Shown one piece after another: positions 51,696-60,178 of a stretch of DNA of 64,000 nucleotides. The position numbers and the translations under genes were made by a program. This DNA is from Phenylobacterium sp. (GTDB lineage: Bacteria > Pseudomonadota > Alphaproteobacteria > Caulobacterales > Caulobacteraceae): contig NZ_SSMX01000030.1 in assembly GCF_004799515.1 (NCBI RefSeq), positions 124,001-188,000 on the forward strand. Direction: 5' to 3'. The notes beneath the pieces were generated by a model, which saw nothing but the letters and a program-made list of their open reading frames with translations, was not told the origin of the DNA and made no database searches. Position 1 is the stretch's first letter, and each line of letters starts with the position of its first letter.

Positions 51696-54650
51696 TCAGG
51701 TTCCCGAGCTGAACAGCTTGCGGAACTCGATCTTCCAGGTGCGGCCGAGCGGGTCGAGGTAGGCCGGTTGGAAGTTGAGCGGCGTGGCGCCGGTGGCGTC
51801 AGTGACCTTCTGGCGCGCGTCGAAGATGTTGGAGACCGAGAAGGAGACCCGCACGCCTTTGAACATCGGATGCTGCTCGATCAGGGTCTTGCGCTGGTTC
51901 AGGTCGGCGAAGACGCGGGCGCCCACCTTGACCAGGTCGGAGAAGGTGAGGTCGCCGGTCGAGCCGACGGCGGCGCCGTTCACCGTAGAGCCGCTCTTCC
52001 AGTCGGCGTTCAGCTCCGCGCCATAGCCGCGCTCGGCGATGTTGATCTGCGCCTGGACCTCCTGCTGCGGCTGGCCGCCGGCGCCGGCCAGCGAGGAGCC
52101 GTTCAGGAAGTCGAGCAGCGGGCCGCCCGGCGCCACCAGGAACCGGTCGGCGAAGTAGATGGTGTGGAAGACGCTGATCCGCAGGCGCCCGTCCTGGGTC
52201 CCGCGCCCGCCGCCGCCCCGGAAGCCGCCGCCTCCGCCACCGCCGCCACGTCCGGCGAAGCCCGCGCCGCCGCCCGGACCGCCGCCGCCCGGGCCACCAG
52301 GTCCCGGACCATTCCCGGGACCGCCGGGCGCCGCGCCCGGCGGCTGGCCTGGGCCTCCAGGCGTCCCGTTGGGCGTCGAGCCGTCGGGACCCGGAGGCCC
52401 GCCCGGCCCACCGGCGCTCGGGTCAAGCGCGGCGCCGGGCGGGCGGCGGCCCACGCCGTTCACGCCGGCTTTGCGAAGCGCCTGGGCGATCTGGTTGCGC
52501 GGCGGCGGCGAGGTCGCCGGGCCGATCGGCCGCGAATAGTCGAAGCCCCACTTCAGCGAATTGACGTCCTCGCTGGCGAAGTTGACCGGCCGGTAGTCGA
52601 CCTCGGTCAGGTCGCCCTCGGAGTCGCGGATGAAGCGCTCGGGGAAGGCCGCCTCAATGGCCGCCGAGGCCGCCGGGAAGGTGGCGATCGGGTTCTTGTA
52701 GTGGATCTGGTTGTAGTCGGCCCGGAAGATCAGCTGCTTGTCCTGGAACGGCTGGAAGGTGATCCGGACGGAGGTGCGGTAGCGGTTGTCGCTGGTCAGC
52801 GCCGGATTGCCGCCGGTGATCTCCGTCACGTCGACGGTCTGGCCGGTGGCGAAGTCGAAGATACGGGTGTTGGGCGTCAGCAGCAGTGGCGCGCTGGTCT
52901 GCTGCTGGGTGGGCGCGGCCTGGTCATGCAGCTGGTTGACCAGGATCGACAGGCCGGTGATCGGCGTCCAGTGGACGCCATAGCCCAGGGTGTCGAGCAC
53001 GCCGAAGCCGGAGACCTGCTGGAAGGCCACGTGGGTATTGGCCGACAGGTCGCCGAACATCGGCAGGATCTTGTTCTTGGCGCTAGTCAGCGGCACGTCG
53101 ATGCTGAGCTGAACGTTGCCGCCGTCTTGGCTGAAGGTTTCCGACGGGGTGACGATGCCGCCGCGCTCGGACTCCGAGGTGAAGTCGGAGAGGGTGGCGC
53201 CGACGCGGATGCTGGTGCGGATCTCGCCGGCCGGGATGGTCCAGATCGGCCCCGAGGCGACGAACTGGATGTTGCCGGTGTCGGACTTCGAGCGGCTGGT
53301 GTCCTGGGGAAGCCGCGACAGCAGGTTGGCCGGCAGGGGGCCGAAGGGATTGACGGTCCCGGCCAGCACGGCGGCCTGCAGGGCGGTGGCGTCGACGCCG
53401 ACGTCGTTGTCGTTGCGGGTGTCGACGTGGTCGAAGTTGCCGGTCAGCGCCAGCCGCCAGCTCGCGATATCGCGGTTGAAGCTCATGCCGAAGTGGCCGG
53501 TCCAACTCTCGGCGTCCTGGTTCAGCGGGCCGAAGTTGGGGATCAGCCGCTCGACCTCCGTGTCGTTGGAGAAGGGCGAAAACGTATTGCCGGCCGGCAG
53601 GTCCAGGCCGATCCCGGGCAGGCCGCGCTGGGTGTCGCTGGTCATCACCGTGAAGGTGCCGTTCACGGTGGCGCTGATGCCGTAGAAGATCGGCTGGGTG
53701 TAGACGGCGTTCAGCGAGACCTGCTGGCTTTCCGGCACCACGCTGCGGAAGGGCCGCACGTCGGTGGTGTTCGGCGCGTTGGCGGTGGCCAGGAAGTCGG
53801 CCAGCGTCAGGGGCCGTCCGGCCACGCCCGCCGGCACCCCCGCGATGGTCACCGGCGCCCCGGCGAGCGCCGACAGGCGCGGGTCGAGTTCGGTGGCCGT
53901 CCCACCGGGGATGACGTTGCCGGTCAGGTCGAAGGGCGGGCCGTTGGCGGCCAGCGAGGTCAGATTGCGCTGCTGCTCGGTGAGCGCGGCCACGGGATTG
54001 TACTTCAGGTCGATGTTCAGCCGGTGTTCGCCGGAGATGCGGGTGACGCCCGCCTCGGCCTGGCCGCTGGCCCCGCCGCCCTCGGTGGCCGCCCCGCCCT
54101 GCAGGTCGGCGAGGATGGCGTCCACATGGTCCTTCAGGACGATGTTGACCACGCGTTGGTTGGCCGAGAAACCGTACTTCAGCGCCGCCTCTTCCGGCAG
54201 GATGTCGACCCGCAGGATGGCCTCGGTGGGCAGGTTGCGGATCTCGTTGATGCTGCTGATCCGCTTGCCGTTCAGCAGGATCGCCGGGCCCTCGCCGCCG
54301 CGGCCGCTGTTGGAGCCGATCTCCGGCGCCAGCTCTTCGAGCAGCTCGGTGATGGTGGAGACGCCGTAGGACTGGATGTCGTCGGGGGCGAGCTGCAGGT
54401 CGGGCTTGATGTCGCCGATCACCGCGCCCGGCTCGACCTTGGGGATGGCCGGGACCACCACCTCGGAGACGGTGGGCGGCGCCGGCCTCGCCGGCGCGGG
54501 CGCGGCGGCCCGCTGGGTGGTCACCGGCGTATCCGGGGCCTCGGCCAGCGCCGGGCTGGCGACCGCGGCGAGGGCGGCCAGGCTCACGCCCGCGCGCAGC
54601 GCGCTCGCCAGGCGCAGGCGCCCTGAAGATTGCCGGGGATTGCGGATCAC
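51696..54650 (-). CDS. TonB-dependent receptor with a Gly/Pro-rich insert
   Basis: An outer-membrane protein of about 984 residues. The GTG at 54650 precedes a clear signal peptide (LRAGVSLAALAAVASPALA); a longer frame lacks this. The plug region is at about 110-215 (ITELLEELAPEIGSNSGRGG, AILLNGKRISSINEIRNLP, RVDILPEEAALKYGF) and a beta-barrel follows, ending in an aromatic-rich strand (WKIEFRKLF). Residues about 735-821 are an unusual stretch of Gly, Pro and Ala, with a run of glycines, which would sit in an external loop. The ligand is unknown. It is the last gene before rluD on the same strand. Confidence 0.85.
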   Translation of the reverse strand: MIRNPRQSSGRLRLASALRAGVSLAALAAVASPALAEAPDTPVTTQRAAAPAPARPAPPTVSEVVVPAIPKVEPGAVIGDIKPDLQLAPDDIQSYGVSTITELLEELAPEIGSNSGRGGEGPAILLNGKRISSINEIRNLPTEAILRVDILPEEAALKYGFSANQRVVNIVLKDHVDAILADLQGGAATEGGGASGQAEAGVTRISGEHRLNIDLKYNPVAALTEQQRNLTSLAANGPPFDLTGNVIPGGTATELDPRLSALAGAPVTIAGVPAGVAGRPLTLADFLATANAPNTTDVRPFRSVVPESQQVSLNAVYTQPIFYGISATVNGTFTVMTSDTQRGLPGIGLDLPAGNTFSPFSNDTEVERLIPNFGPLNQDAESWTGHFGMSFNRDIASWRLALTGNFDHVDTRNDNDVGVDATALQAAVLAGTVNPFGPLPANLLSRLPQDTSRSKSDTGNIQFVASGPIWTIPAGEIRTSIRVGATLSDFTSESERGGIVTPSETFSQDGGNVQLSIDVPLTSAKNKILPMFGDLSANTHVAFQQVSGFGVLDTLGYGVHWTPITGLSILVNQLHDQAAPTQQQTSAPLLLTPNTRIFDFATGQTVDVTEITGGNPALTSDNRYRTSVRITFQPFQDKQLIFRADYNQIHYKNPIATFPAASAAIEAAFPERFIRDSEGDLTEVDYRPVNFASEDVNSLKWGFDYSRPIGPATSPPPRNQIAQALRKAGVNGVGRRPPGAALDPSAGGPGGPPGPDGSTPNGTPGGPGQPPGAAPGGPGNGPGPGGPGGGGPGGGAGFAGRGGGGGGGGFRGGGGRGTQDGRLRISVFHTIYFADRFLVAPGGPLLDFLNGSSLAGAGGQPQQEVQAQINIAERGYGAELNADWKSGSTVNGAAVGSTGDLTFSDLVKVGARVFADLNQRKTLIEQHPMFKGVRVSFSVSNIFDARQKVTDATGATPLNFQPAYLDPLGRTWKIEFRKLFSSGT

Positions 54651-54814
54651 GCGCCGTCCATTCTGATGCGGGTCCGCCCCAAACTCGTCCAAAGACCGCG
54701 CTGGCCACCCTCGAAGCTCCAGCGTCTGACCTCGCCGTTGAGCCCGGCCAAATGAGGGCGCCATTGTTACGAGCCGATTACCCCGTCTTGAGGCCGTCCT
54801 GCGGCGCTGAAATA

Positions 54815-55828
54815 TCAGAGGTTTTCGAGTAACGCCTGCAGGGCCGCCATGTCGGGCGGCAAGAGGCTCTCGAAGCGCAGCGCCTCGCCGGTCACCGGAT
54901 GGCGGAACCCCAGCACCGCGGCGTGCAGGGCCTGGCGCCTCAGCCCGGCCTCGGCGATGGCGGCGCGGACCGGGGCGGCCGGCGGTCCAGAGCCATAGAG
55001 CGGGTCGCCCAGGCAGGGCGCGCCCACCGAGGCCAGGTGGACGCGGATCTGGTGGGTGCGGCCGGTCTCCAGCTGGCAGGACAGCCGCGCGGCCAACGGC
55101 CGCTCCGCCGGGCCGAACACCCGCTCGACGGCGTAGTGGGTGATGGCGTGGCGCCCGCCGCCGCGCACCAGGGCCATCTTCTTGCGGTCGGCGGAGGAGC
55201 GGCCGATGGCGCCCTCGATGGTTCCGCGGATCTGGCGCGGCGCGCCGCGGGTCAGCGCCACATAGACCCGCTCGATGTCGTGGGCGGCGAACAGAGCCGA
55301 GAGTCCCTGGTGCGCCGCGTCGGTCTTGGCGACCACCACGATGCCGGAGGTGTCCTTGTCGATGCGGTGCACGATGCCCGGCCGCGCCACCCCGCCGATG
55401 CCGGACAGGCTGTCCCCGCAGTGGCGCAGCAGGGCGTTGACCAGGGTGCCGCTTTCGCTGCCGGGCGCCGGGTGCACGGCCATGCCGGCCGGCTTGTCGA
55501 TCACGATCAGGTCGGCGTCCTCGTAGAGCACGCTGAGCGGGATGGCCTCGGGCTGCGGCGTGGCGGCGACGGGCGGCGGGATCTCCAGGCGGTAGTCGCC
55601 GGCCTGGGCCTTGGCCGAGGCGTCGGCCACCGCCGCGCCGTCGCGGCTGACGCGGCCCTCGGCGATCAGCGCCTGGACGCGGGCGCGCGAGAGCTCCGGC
55701 AGGCGGTCGGCCAGCACCTTGTCGATGCGCGCGCCCGCCGCGTCGGGGCCGACCGGGACGACGCGCACCCCGAAGGCGTCGTCCGCCTCCTCGCCGGCCA
55801 GCGCGGCCTCGTCCGGATCAGAGTCCAT
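54815..55828 (-). CDS. rluD: 23S rRNA pseudouridine synthase, RluD family
   Basis: A 337-residue enzyme. An S4-like RNA-binding domain lies at about residues 34-80 (ARIDKVLADRLPELSRARVQ). The catalytic motif is VHRIDKDTSGIVVVAKT (about 153-169) with the nucleophilic Asp, and the late QLETGRTHQIRVHLASVGAP is conserved. It isomerises uridines in 23S rRNA helix 69. Its start overlaps the end of the ferritin-like gene by 11 bases. Confidence 0.93.
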   Translation of the reverse strand: MDSDPDEAALAGEEADDAFGVRVVPVGPDAAGARIDKVLADRLPELSRARVQALIAEGRVSRDGAAVADASAKAQAGDYRLEIPPPVAATPQPEAIPLSVLYEDADLIVIDKPAGMAVHPAPGSESGTLVNALLRHCGDSLSGIGGVARPGIVHRIDKDTSGIVVVAKTDAAHQGLSALFAAHDIERVYVALTRGAPRQIRGTIEGAIGRSSADRKKMALVRGGGRHAITHYAVERVFGPAERPLAARLSCQLETGRTHQIRVHLASVGAPCLGDPLYGSGPPAAPVRAAIAEAGLRRQALHAAVLGFRHPVTGEALRFESLLPPDMAALQALLENL

Positions 55829-56135
55829 GCTTCTCGCTGGCGTCTTCCTCGTGGCCGACGATCGAGCCCTCGCTGAACAGATATTCCTTCAGTTGCTCGT
55901 TCACCTCGGTGTCGTTGCGGCGGATCCACTCCAGCACCATGGCCGCGTGCTCCAACTCCTCGCGGGCGTTGTGCAGCAGGATGGCCTTCAGGCTGGGGTC
56001 GTCGCAGTCGTCCGCCCGCTGGCGGTACCAGTCCACCGCCTCGAACTCCTCCATCAGCGAGGTGATCGCGTAGTGCAGGTTGAGGGTTTCCCGGCGCAGC
56101 TTCTCGCGGGGGACGTGCAGGACTTCGCTGGACAA
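55818..56135 (-). CDS. EncFtn-family ferritin-like protein without adjacent encapsulin
   Basis: A 105-residue protein from a TTG start. Its core matches encapsulated ferritin-like proteins: SLMEEFEAVDWYRQR (26-40) and HNAREELEHAAMVLEWIRRN (55-74). Glu29/30/32, Trp36, Glu59/60/62 and His63 correspond to the iron-binding and entry-site residues of the Rhodospirillum EncFtn family. The C-terminus (GHEEDASEKHGL) has no obvious encapsulin-targeting peptide, and no encapsulin gene is nearby. It may be a free decameric ferroxidase-like protein. It is coupled to rluD by an 11-base overlap. Confidence 0.88.
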   Translation of the reverse strand: MSSEVLHVPREKLRRETLNLHYAITSLMEEFEAVDWYRQRADDCDDPSLKAILLHNAREELEHAAMVLEWIRRNDTEVNEQLKEYLFSEGSIVGHEEDASEKHGL

Positions 56136-56156
56136 GGGGCGCGCCTTTCTTCTGTG

Positions 56157-56177
56157 CTATTCTCCCGACTCTAATAG
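56157..56177. promoter_or_regulatory. Weak inverted repeat between phoD and the ferritin-like gene
   Basis: CTATT (56157-56161) and AATAG (56173-56177) flank an 11-bp centre, a 21-bp site of the size of Fur-type boxes but without their sequence. It is the only AT-rich element in the 78-bp divergent gap. Call tentative. Confidence 0.25.
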
Positions 56178-56213
56178 GGGCGCGGCTGGGGAAGCGCGAG
56201 GCCGGGGACGGAG

Positions 56214-57872
56214 ATGCGATTGGATCGGCGCAGGGCGCTCGCCCTGCTGGGCCTTGGGGCTGCGGCGCCCGCAACCAGAGCGCTGGCCCGCGACCCGGTG
56301 ACCTTCGAGCACGGCGTGGCCTCGGGCGACCCGTTGCAGGACCGGATCATCCTGTGGACCCGCATCACCGCGCGGGGGTCCGATCCGGTCGCCTACAGCT
56401 GGCGGCTCGATCCCCTCGACCGCAAGGGCGGCGGCAAGCACGGCAGCGGCGTCACCGGCGCCGACCGCGACTTCACCGTCAAGGTCGACGTGGTCAACCT
56501 CGATCCGGGCCGCGCCTACAGCTTCCAGTTCGAGGCCGGCGGCGTGAAGTCGCCGGTGGGCCGCACCGCGACCCTGCCGGACGGGCCGGTCAAGGACGCG
56601 GTGCTGGCGGTCTGCACCTGCGCCCTCTATCCGAACGGCTATTTCAACGCCTATGGCGCGATCGCCCGGCTGGCGCGGGTCGACGCGGTGGTCTGCCTGG
56701 GCGACTACATCTACGAATACGGCGGCCCCGGCTCCTACGGCATGGACAGCCCGGTGGCCGACGAGCGGCCGCACCAGCCCGGGCATGAGTGCGTCACCCT
56801 CGGCGACTACCGCCGCCGCCACGCCCAGTACAAGACCGACCCCCAGCTACAGGCGGCGCACGCCCGCGCGCCCTGGATCGTGGTCTGGGACGACCACGAG
56901 ACCGCCAACGACAGCTGGACCGGCGGGGCGGAGAACCACCAGCCGGCCACCGAGGGCGACTGGAACGTCCGCAAGGCCGCCGCCATCAAGGCCTATTACG
57001 AGTGGATGCCGATCCGCGAGCCCTCCGGCGGCGGCTTCGCCATCAACCGCTCCTTCGACTTCGGCGACGTGGCCAGCCTGTTCATGCTGGAGACCCGGCT
57101 GACGGCGCGCGACCACCAGCTCTATCCGGAGGTGGAGTTGCCCCGCACGCCGACGCCCCTCGACGTGGCCGCCTGGCGCCAGCGGCTGGACAACCCGGCG
57201 CGCAAGATGATGTCGGCCAGCCAGGAGGCCTGGCTGGCCACCGGCCTCTCGGCCTCGGTGAAGGCGGGCACGCCCTGGCAGGTGCTGGGCAACGAGGTGG
57301 TGATGGCCAGGCTCAACACGCCACCTCTGCGCCGCTACATGACCGCCGAAGCCTATGCGGCGATGAAGGCCGAGCTGCCGAAGCCGTCACAGGCCAAGCT
57401 CGCCCGTCTGGAGGCGAACGCCACGCTCGGTCTGCCGTGGGGCGCGGACATGTGGGACGGCTATCCCGCCGACCGCCAGCGGCTCTACGCCCTGGTGGAG
57501 AAGGCCAAGGCCAACCTGGTAGTGATCTCCGGCGACAGCCACGCCTTCTGGGCCAATGAGCTGTGGACCGCCGAGACCGGCGGCAAGCGGGTGGGCGTGG
57601 AGTTCGGCACGGCCGGGGTCACCAGCCCGGGCCCGGGCGAGGTCTTCCCGCAGGCGCCGCTGGGCGAGGCCTTCGCCCGCTACAACCGCGAGGTCGTGTT
57701 CAACAACCAGACGGCCAAGGGCTTCCTGCTGCTGACCCTGACCCACACCCAGGCGACCTGCGAGCTGATCGCGGTCTCCTCGATCAAGGACAAGGCCTAC
57801 ACGACCCGCGCCATCGCGACCTATCGCGCGACGCCCGGGCCGAACGGCGTCTCGGCCCTGAAGGCGGTCTGA
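56214..57872 (+). CDS. phoD: PhoD-like alkaline phosphatase
   Basis: A 552-residue secreted phosphodiesterase/phosphatase. The N-terminus is a Tat-type signal (LDRRRALALLGLGAAAPATR). Family blocks: FEHGVASGDPLQDRIILWTR, LGDYIYEYGG (catalytic metal site region), VVWDDHETANDSW, and GDSHAFWANEL. A GGGGACGGAG ribosome-binding site precedes the ATG. Such enzymes use Ca2+/Fe3+ and cleave phosphate esters in the periplasm. No Pho box is recognised in its short upstream region. Confidence 0.92.
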   Translation: MRLDRRRALALLGLGAAAPATRALARDPVTFEHGVASGDPLQDRIILWTRITARGSDPVAYSWRLDPLDRKGGGKHGSGVTGADRDFTVKVDVVNLDPGRAYSFQFEAGGVKSPVGRTATLPDGPVKDAVLAVCTCALYPNGYFNAYGAIARLARVDAVVCLGDYIYEYGGPGSYGMDSPVADERPHQPGHECVTLGDYRRRHAQYKTDPQLQAAHARAPWIVVWDDHETANDSWTGGAENHQPATEGDWNVRKAAAIKAYYEWMPIREPSGGGFAINRSFDFGDVASLFMLETRLTARDHQLYPEVELPRTPTPLDVAAWRQRLDNPARKMMSASQEAWLATGLSASVKAGTPWQVLGNEVVMARLNTPPLRRYMTAEAYAAMKAELPKPSQAKLARLEANATLGLPWGADMWDGYPADRQRLYALVEKAKANLVVISGDSHAFWANELWTAETGGKRVGVEFGTAGVTSPGPGEVFPQAPLGEAFARYNREVVFNNQTAKGFLLLTLTHTQATCELIAVSSIKDKAYTTRAIATYRATPGPNGVSALKAV

Positions 57873-57882
57873 GGCTCAGGCC

Positions 57883-58167
57883 TCAGCGGAAGACATGGAT
57901 GCCGCCAACCCCGCCGCTCGGCGCCTCGGCCAGGCCACGGATCTCCAGGCGCACGCGCCGCGCGCCGCAAAGGCAGCGGAGGCGGCTCTCCAGTTGGGCG
58001 GTGGCTTGGCGCGTCAGCCCCTGGCCGACCCAGGGCCTGGGATCGATCACCGCCTCGCGTCCGCAGCCGCAGACCGCCCACAGGCTGGAACGGGCGGCGA
58101 GCGCCTGGAAGAGCCTGGGCCATGCCGGCCACGCCTGGGCGATGTATTGGGCCGCGCCGTCCGCCAT
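57883..58167 (-). CDS. Small zinc-ribbon-like hypothetical protein
   Basis: A 94-residue protein with two Cys clusters, CGCGRE (about 53-58) and CLCGARR (about 85-91 region), the spacing of a zinc ribbon. The N-terminal part is short and hydrophobic; the C-terminus ends SGGVGGIHVFR. Similar small proteins are scattered in alphaproteobacteria. A frame-shifted overlapping reading (to 58183) lacks these features and is a shadow. Confidence 0.6.
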   Translation of the reverse strand: MADGAAQYIAQAWPAWPRLFQALAARSSLWAVCGCGREAVIDPRPWVGQGLTRQATAQLESRLRCLCGARRVRLEIRGLAEAPSGGVGGIHVFR

Positions 58168-58256
58168 GTCCGTTCTCCGCCATCGAGGGGAAGGAACAAA
58201 AACAGAACTTCTGGAGCCGCGCGAGTCCCTTGGAGTTGTACCGGCGAACGAGGCGT

Positions 58257-58883
58257 CTACCGTCGCGAGAGCGCCAGCTTGACGCCGAAGCCCAGGAAGA
58301 CCGCGCCGGTGGTCCTGTCCAGCCAGCGCACCACGGCGGGCCGCCGCAGGGCCCTGGCGATCGGGCGCGTGGCGCCGACCAGGGCGGCGAACCAGACGAA
58401 GCTCATCGCCACGTGCAGCGCGGCCAGCAGGAAGATGAAGGGCGCGGGCGCCACGCCGGCCGGCAGGAACTGCGGCAGGAAGGAGACGTAGAAGACGCCG
58501 ACCTTCGGGTTCAGCAGATTGGTCAGGAAGCCCTTGCGCAGCCAGCCCAGCGGACTGGCCCTGGACGCGGCGGCGTCGCCCACCTCAAAGCGGTCGCGGG
58601 GCTTCAGCAGGAGGCCGATCCCCAGCCAGACGAGATAGGCCGCGCCGGCCCACTTCAGCGCCGTGAAGGCCAGCGCCGAGGCCTGCAGCAGGGCCGCGAG
58701 GCCCAGCGCCGTGGCCGCGCCCCAGACCAGGCAGCCCGCGCCGATCCCCAAGGCCGCCAGCCCCGCGCGCTTCGGCCCCTCGACCGCAGCGGTGCGCAGG
58801 ACGAGCGCGGTGTCGAGCCCTGGCGTCACCGTCAGCAGGCCCGCGGCGACGGAGAAGGCGATCAGCGCCTGGACGACGGTCAT
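58257..58883 (-). CDS. LysE/RhtB-family amino acid exporter
   Basis: A 208-residue membrane protein from the ATG at 58883, with about six hydrophobic helices. The family signature [20 protein letters not shown] lies near residues 20-39; [13 protein letters not shown] and [12 protein letters not shown] are also typical. It exports amino acids or related metabolites. Its start overlaps the hisI stop by four bases. Confidence 0.88.
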   Translation of the reverse strand: MTVVQALIAFSVAAGLLTVTPGLDTALVLRTAAVEGPKRAGLAALGIGAGCLVWGAATALGLAALLQASALAFTALKWAGAAYLVWLGIGLLLKPRDRFEVGDAAASRASPLGWLRKGFLTNLLNPKVGVFYVSFLPQFLPAGVAPAPFIFLLAALHVAMSFVWFAALVGATRPIARALRRPAVVRWLDRTTGAVFLGFGVKLALSRR

Positions 58884-59275
58884 GGCGCCTCCCGGAGCTT
58901 CCCGTCCGCGATCACCCGGTAGAAGCACGACCGCGCCCCGGTGTGGCAGGCGCCGCCGTCGCCCTGCGGCAGCACCTTCAGCCAGACGCAGTCCTGGTCG
59001 CAGTCGATGCGCGCCTCGACGATCCGCTGCACCTGGCCGCTGGTGGCGCCCTTATGCCAGAGCTCGCCGCGGCTGCGGCTCCAGTAGTGGGCCTCGCCGG
59101 TGGCCAGGGTGCGTTCGAGCGCCTCGGCGTTCATCCAGGCGAACATCAGCACCTCGCCGGTCTCGGCATGGGTCGCCACAGCGGCGATCAGGCCGGCGGC
59201 GTCGAAGCGCGGCGCAAGCTCGGTCCCATGCTCCAGGGCGTGCTTGTCGGGCGCGGTGGGGAAGGTCGCGGTCAT
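58880..59275 (-). CDS. hisI: Phosphoribosyl-AMP cyclohydrolase
   Basis: A 131-residue enzyme opening the adenine ring in histidine synthesis; the start is the ATG at 59275. The zinc and active-site motifs [27 protein letters not shown] and [13 protein letters not shown] are intact. There is no fused HisE domain, as usual in alphaproteobacteria. It is separate from other his genes and lies next to folE. Confidence 0.95.
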   Translation of the reverse strand: MTATFPTAPDKHALEHGTELAPRFDAAGLIAAVATHAETGEVLMFAWMNAEALERTLATGEAHYWSRSRGELWHKGATSGQVQRIVEARIDCDQDCVWLKVLPQGDGGACHTGARSCFYRVIADGKLREAP

Positions 59276-59362
59276 GGCCGTCCATATGGCGCCGCTGGCC
59301 CAGGCCCCACAACCGACTGTCCCGGCTTTCACCGGGACGTCCGGAGGACGGGCGGCGCGCGG

Positions 59363-59995
59363 TTACTTCTTGTTCGCGAAGTCCAGGAAGCGTTGGCGCA
59401 GCGTCGGGTCGGTCTTGAAGACGCCGGTGAACTGGGTGGTGATGGTCGAGACGTGCCGGTGGTGCACGCCGCGCGTCGTCATGCACTGGTGGGTGGCGTC
59501 GATCAGCACGGCCACGCCCGCCGGGCGCAGGCTGTCGGTGATGGCGTCGGCGATCTGCTGGGTCATGGTCTCCTGGGTCTGGAGACGCTTGGCGAAGATC
59601 TCGACCACCTTGGCGAGCTTGGAGATGCCGACCACGCGGTTGGTCGGCATGTAGGCCACGTAGGCCTTGCCGAGGAACGGGGCCATGTGGTGCTCGCAGT
59701 GGCTCTCCACCTCGATCTCGCGCAGCATGACGATGTCGTCGTAGCCCTGCACGTCCTCGAAGGTGCGGCTGAGCTCCTTGGCCGGGTCGGCGGCATAGCC
59801 CTCGAACCATTCGCCGTAGGCGTCGACGACGCGCTTGGGCGTGTCGAGCACGCCTTCGCGGCGCGGGTCGTCGCCGGCCCAGGCGATCAGGGTGCGCACG
59901 GCCTCCATGGCCTCCTCGCGGGAGGGGCGCTTCACGGGGTCAAGATCAAGGTCGGTGTTGGAGCCGACCAGGGTTCGGTCGCGGAGAGCGTCCAT
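59363..59995 (-). CDS. folE: GTP cyclohydrolase I
   Basis: A 210-residue enzyme of tetrahydrofolate (and queuosine-type) synthesis; start ATG 59995, the longer frame to 60121 being non-coding. Zinc ligands are in ESHCEHHMAPF (Cys and His, about 101-111) and HQCMTTRGVHHRH (about 170-182). The start MDALRDRTLVGSNTDLDL is typical of Caulobacter relatives. Genes after it (hisI, LysE) are on the same strand but separated by 87 bp. Confidence 0.95.
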   Translation of the reverse strand: MDALRDRTLVGSNTDLDLDPVKRPSREEAMEAVRTLIAWAGDDPRREGVLDTPKRVVDAYGEWFEGYAADPAKELSRTFEDVQGYDDIVMLREIEVESHCEHHMAPFLGKAYVAYMPTNRVVGISKLAKVVEIFAKRLQTQETMTQQIADAITDSLRPAGVAVLIDATHQCMTTRGVHHRHVSTITTQFTGVFKTDPTLRQRFLDFANKK

Positions 59996-60028
59996 GATTG
60001 TGCGGGGTCTTTCCAGGGCTGAGTTGCG

Positions 60029-60046
60029 CCGGGACGAGGGTCCCGG
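60029..60046. repeat. Hairpin in the folE-cysS divergent region
   Basis: CCGGGAC (60029-60035) and GTCCCGG (60040-60046) form a perfect 7-bp stem with a GAGG loop, 34 bp upstream of the folE start and in its expected leader. It could affect folE mRNA; no known riboswitch pattern was recognised. Confidence 0.4.
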
Positions 60047-60178
60047 AAATGACGCGTGGCCACCCTTTGGCTTGGATGGGGAAACCATCGAGGGGTTCCC
60101 GTGGCTTCCCGATCCGCCCATCTGTATATGGGCCGGACCGGTTTCCGGGCAACTGTCACTCCGCGTTAGAAAAGCTCA

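Noticed and set aside
51696..54764. Longer start for the TonB-dependent receptor at 54764
   Set aside because: The added 38 residues precede the signal peptide and would mask it; the GTG at 54650 fits a secreted protein.
57895..58491. 198-codon plus-strand open frame
   Set aside because: It overlaps the zinc-ribbon gene and the LysE gene on the other strand and has no recognisable feature.
60029..60110. Riboswitch in front of folE
   Set aside because: Only simple hairpins are visible; no known folate-, preQ1- or other riboswitch consensus was recognised.
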